Origin: a bacterium
Lineage (GTDB): Bacteria > Patescibacteriota > Saccharimonadia > Saccharimonadales > UBA4665
Direction of reading: 5' to 3'
Assembly (NCBI GenBank): GCA_021777375.1
Contig: JAJYDV010000006.1
Location: 1 to 37,102, forward strand
DNA: 37,102 bases
Shown here: positions 36,985 through 37,102 of the stretch, piece by piece
Position numbering within the stretch: the first letter of the stretch is position 1
Layout of the letters: every line of letters starts with the position of its first letter
Program-made: the position numbers and the translations under genes
The notes under the pieces: model-generated
The model's database searches: none
Seen by the model: the letters and a program-made list of their open reading frames with translations, nothing else
Told to the model about the DNA's origin: nothing

Positions 36985-37102
36985 TTAATGATGCGTCCAA
37001 TAGTAGCAGCCGAGTAGCCGATGCCGTAGTCTCTGAGTACTATCCGGGCCAGCTTCTTAGAGGAAAGGTAGGGATAGTCGGTTCTAAGCTTTCGGATAAG
37101 CC
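36942..37102 (-). mobile_element. Transposase HTH fragment (IS481/IS3-like), cut by the window edge
   Basis: On the minus strand from the right edge the frame reads LIRKLRTDYPYLSSKKLARI, then VLRDYGIGYSAATIGRIIKR, FG and a TGA. This is the helix-turn-helix part found before the DDE core in IS481/IS3-type transposases. No DDE segment follows: resemblance ends at about 36975, where the MazF-like fragment begins in another frame. The rest of the element, if any, is outside the window. Confidence 0.6.

Noticed and set aside
1-37102. CRISPR array or Cas genes
   Set aside because: No regularly spaced direct repeats with unique spacers; the tRNA-end repeats are irregular in spacing and degenerate.
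1-37102. Recoded TGA (code 25 as in SR1/Gracilibacteria)
   Set aside because: TGA ends several genes with ATGA overlaps and correct protein lengths (for example 722-725 and 8059-8062), so it is a stop here.

Overview
The window looks like part of a small-genome bacterium of the Candidate Phyla Radiation (Patescibacteria), most likely a Saccharibacteria (TM7)-like lineage. This rests on the many lineage-restricted, single-pass secreted proteins (a TM anchor, then a Ser/Thr-rich linker, then a small domain), a compact archaeal-type AspRS, a 64-residue MAYQH... protein I recall from such genomes, short intergenic gaps with ATGA overlaps, and TGA used as a normal stop (so not the recoded SR1/Gracilibacteria code). 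The assignment is inference; no rRNA or marker set is present.

Layout. 1-6.9 kb, visibly AT-richer: a secreted protein cut by the left edge with its partner, a GT-C-like membrane protein and a GT2 transferase on the minus strand, then divergent gtrA, UDP-glucose dehydrogenase and UDP-xylose synthase. 7-16.2 kb: a surface-polysaccharide block containing manC plus a HAD phosphomannomutase-like enzyme (GDP-mannose), a minus-strand operon of a priming sugar-phosphate transferase, a GT4 transferase, glmS and yvcK/glmR, and on the plus strand an O-antigen ligase/polymerase-like protein and a LexA-like protein lacking the protease domain. 16.2-17.9 kb: a cobalamin-riboswitch-like leader with a readable expression platform in front of an unrecognised 448-residue zinc-ribbon protein. 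17.9-29.6 kb: conserved chromosomal genes (nadD, DsbA-like, CBS protein, aspS, murC, dus, FtsB-like, tRNA-Met) mixed with lineage-specific membrane or secreted proteins and small ORFs.

29.67-36.6 kb is an accessory island at the 3' end of the initiator tRNA-fMet gene. Degenerate copies of the tRNA end and its 3' flank recur at about 35.6 and 36.5 kb, with shorter tRNA-end-like or flank-like copies at 29.96, 34.4, 34.5 and 34.7 kb. The cargo is a copper-type module (CsoR-like repressor, CopB-type P1B ATPase, three exported metal-site-like proteins), an AbrB/PIN toxin-antitoxin pair and an RHH/PIN pair. Beyond the last repeat lie a decayed MazF/antitoxin pair and a transposase fragment. No integrase is visible.

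How it works together: the first half makes nucleotide sugars (UDP-GlcA, UDP-Xyl, GDP-Man, and GlcN-6-P towards UDP-GlcNAc) and assembles a lipid-linked glycan for the envelope. Many transcription units appear to start at or within a few bases of the AUG (leaderless). Accessory genes are stacked at tRNA-fMet, where one palindromic operator sits inside a divergent promoter pair. The riboswitch with its unknown target protein is the strongest candidate for something undescribed.
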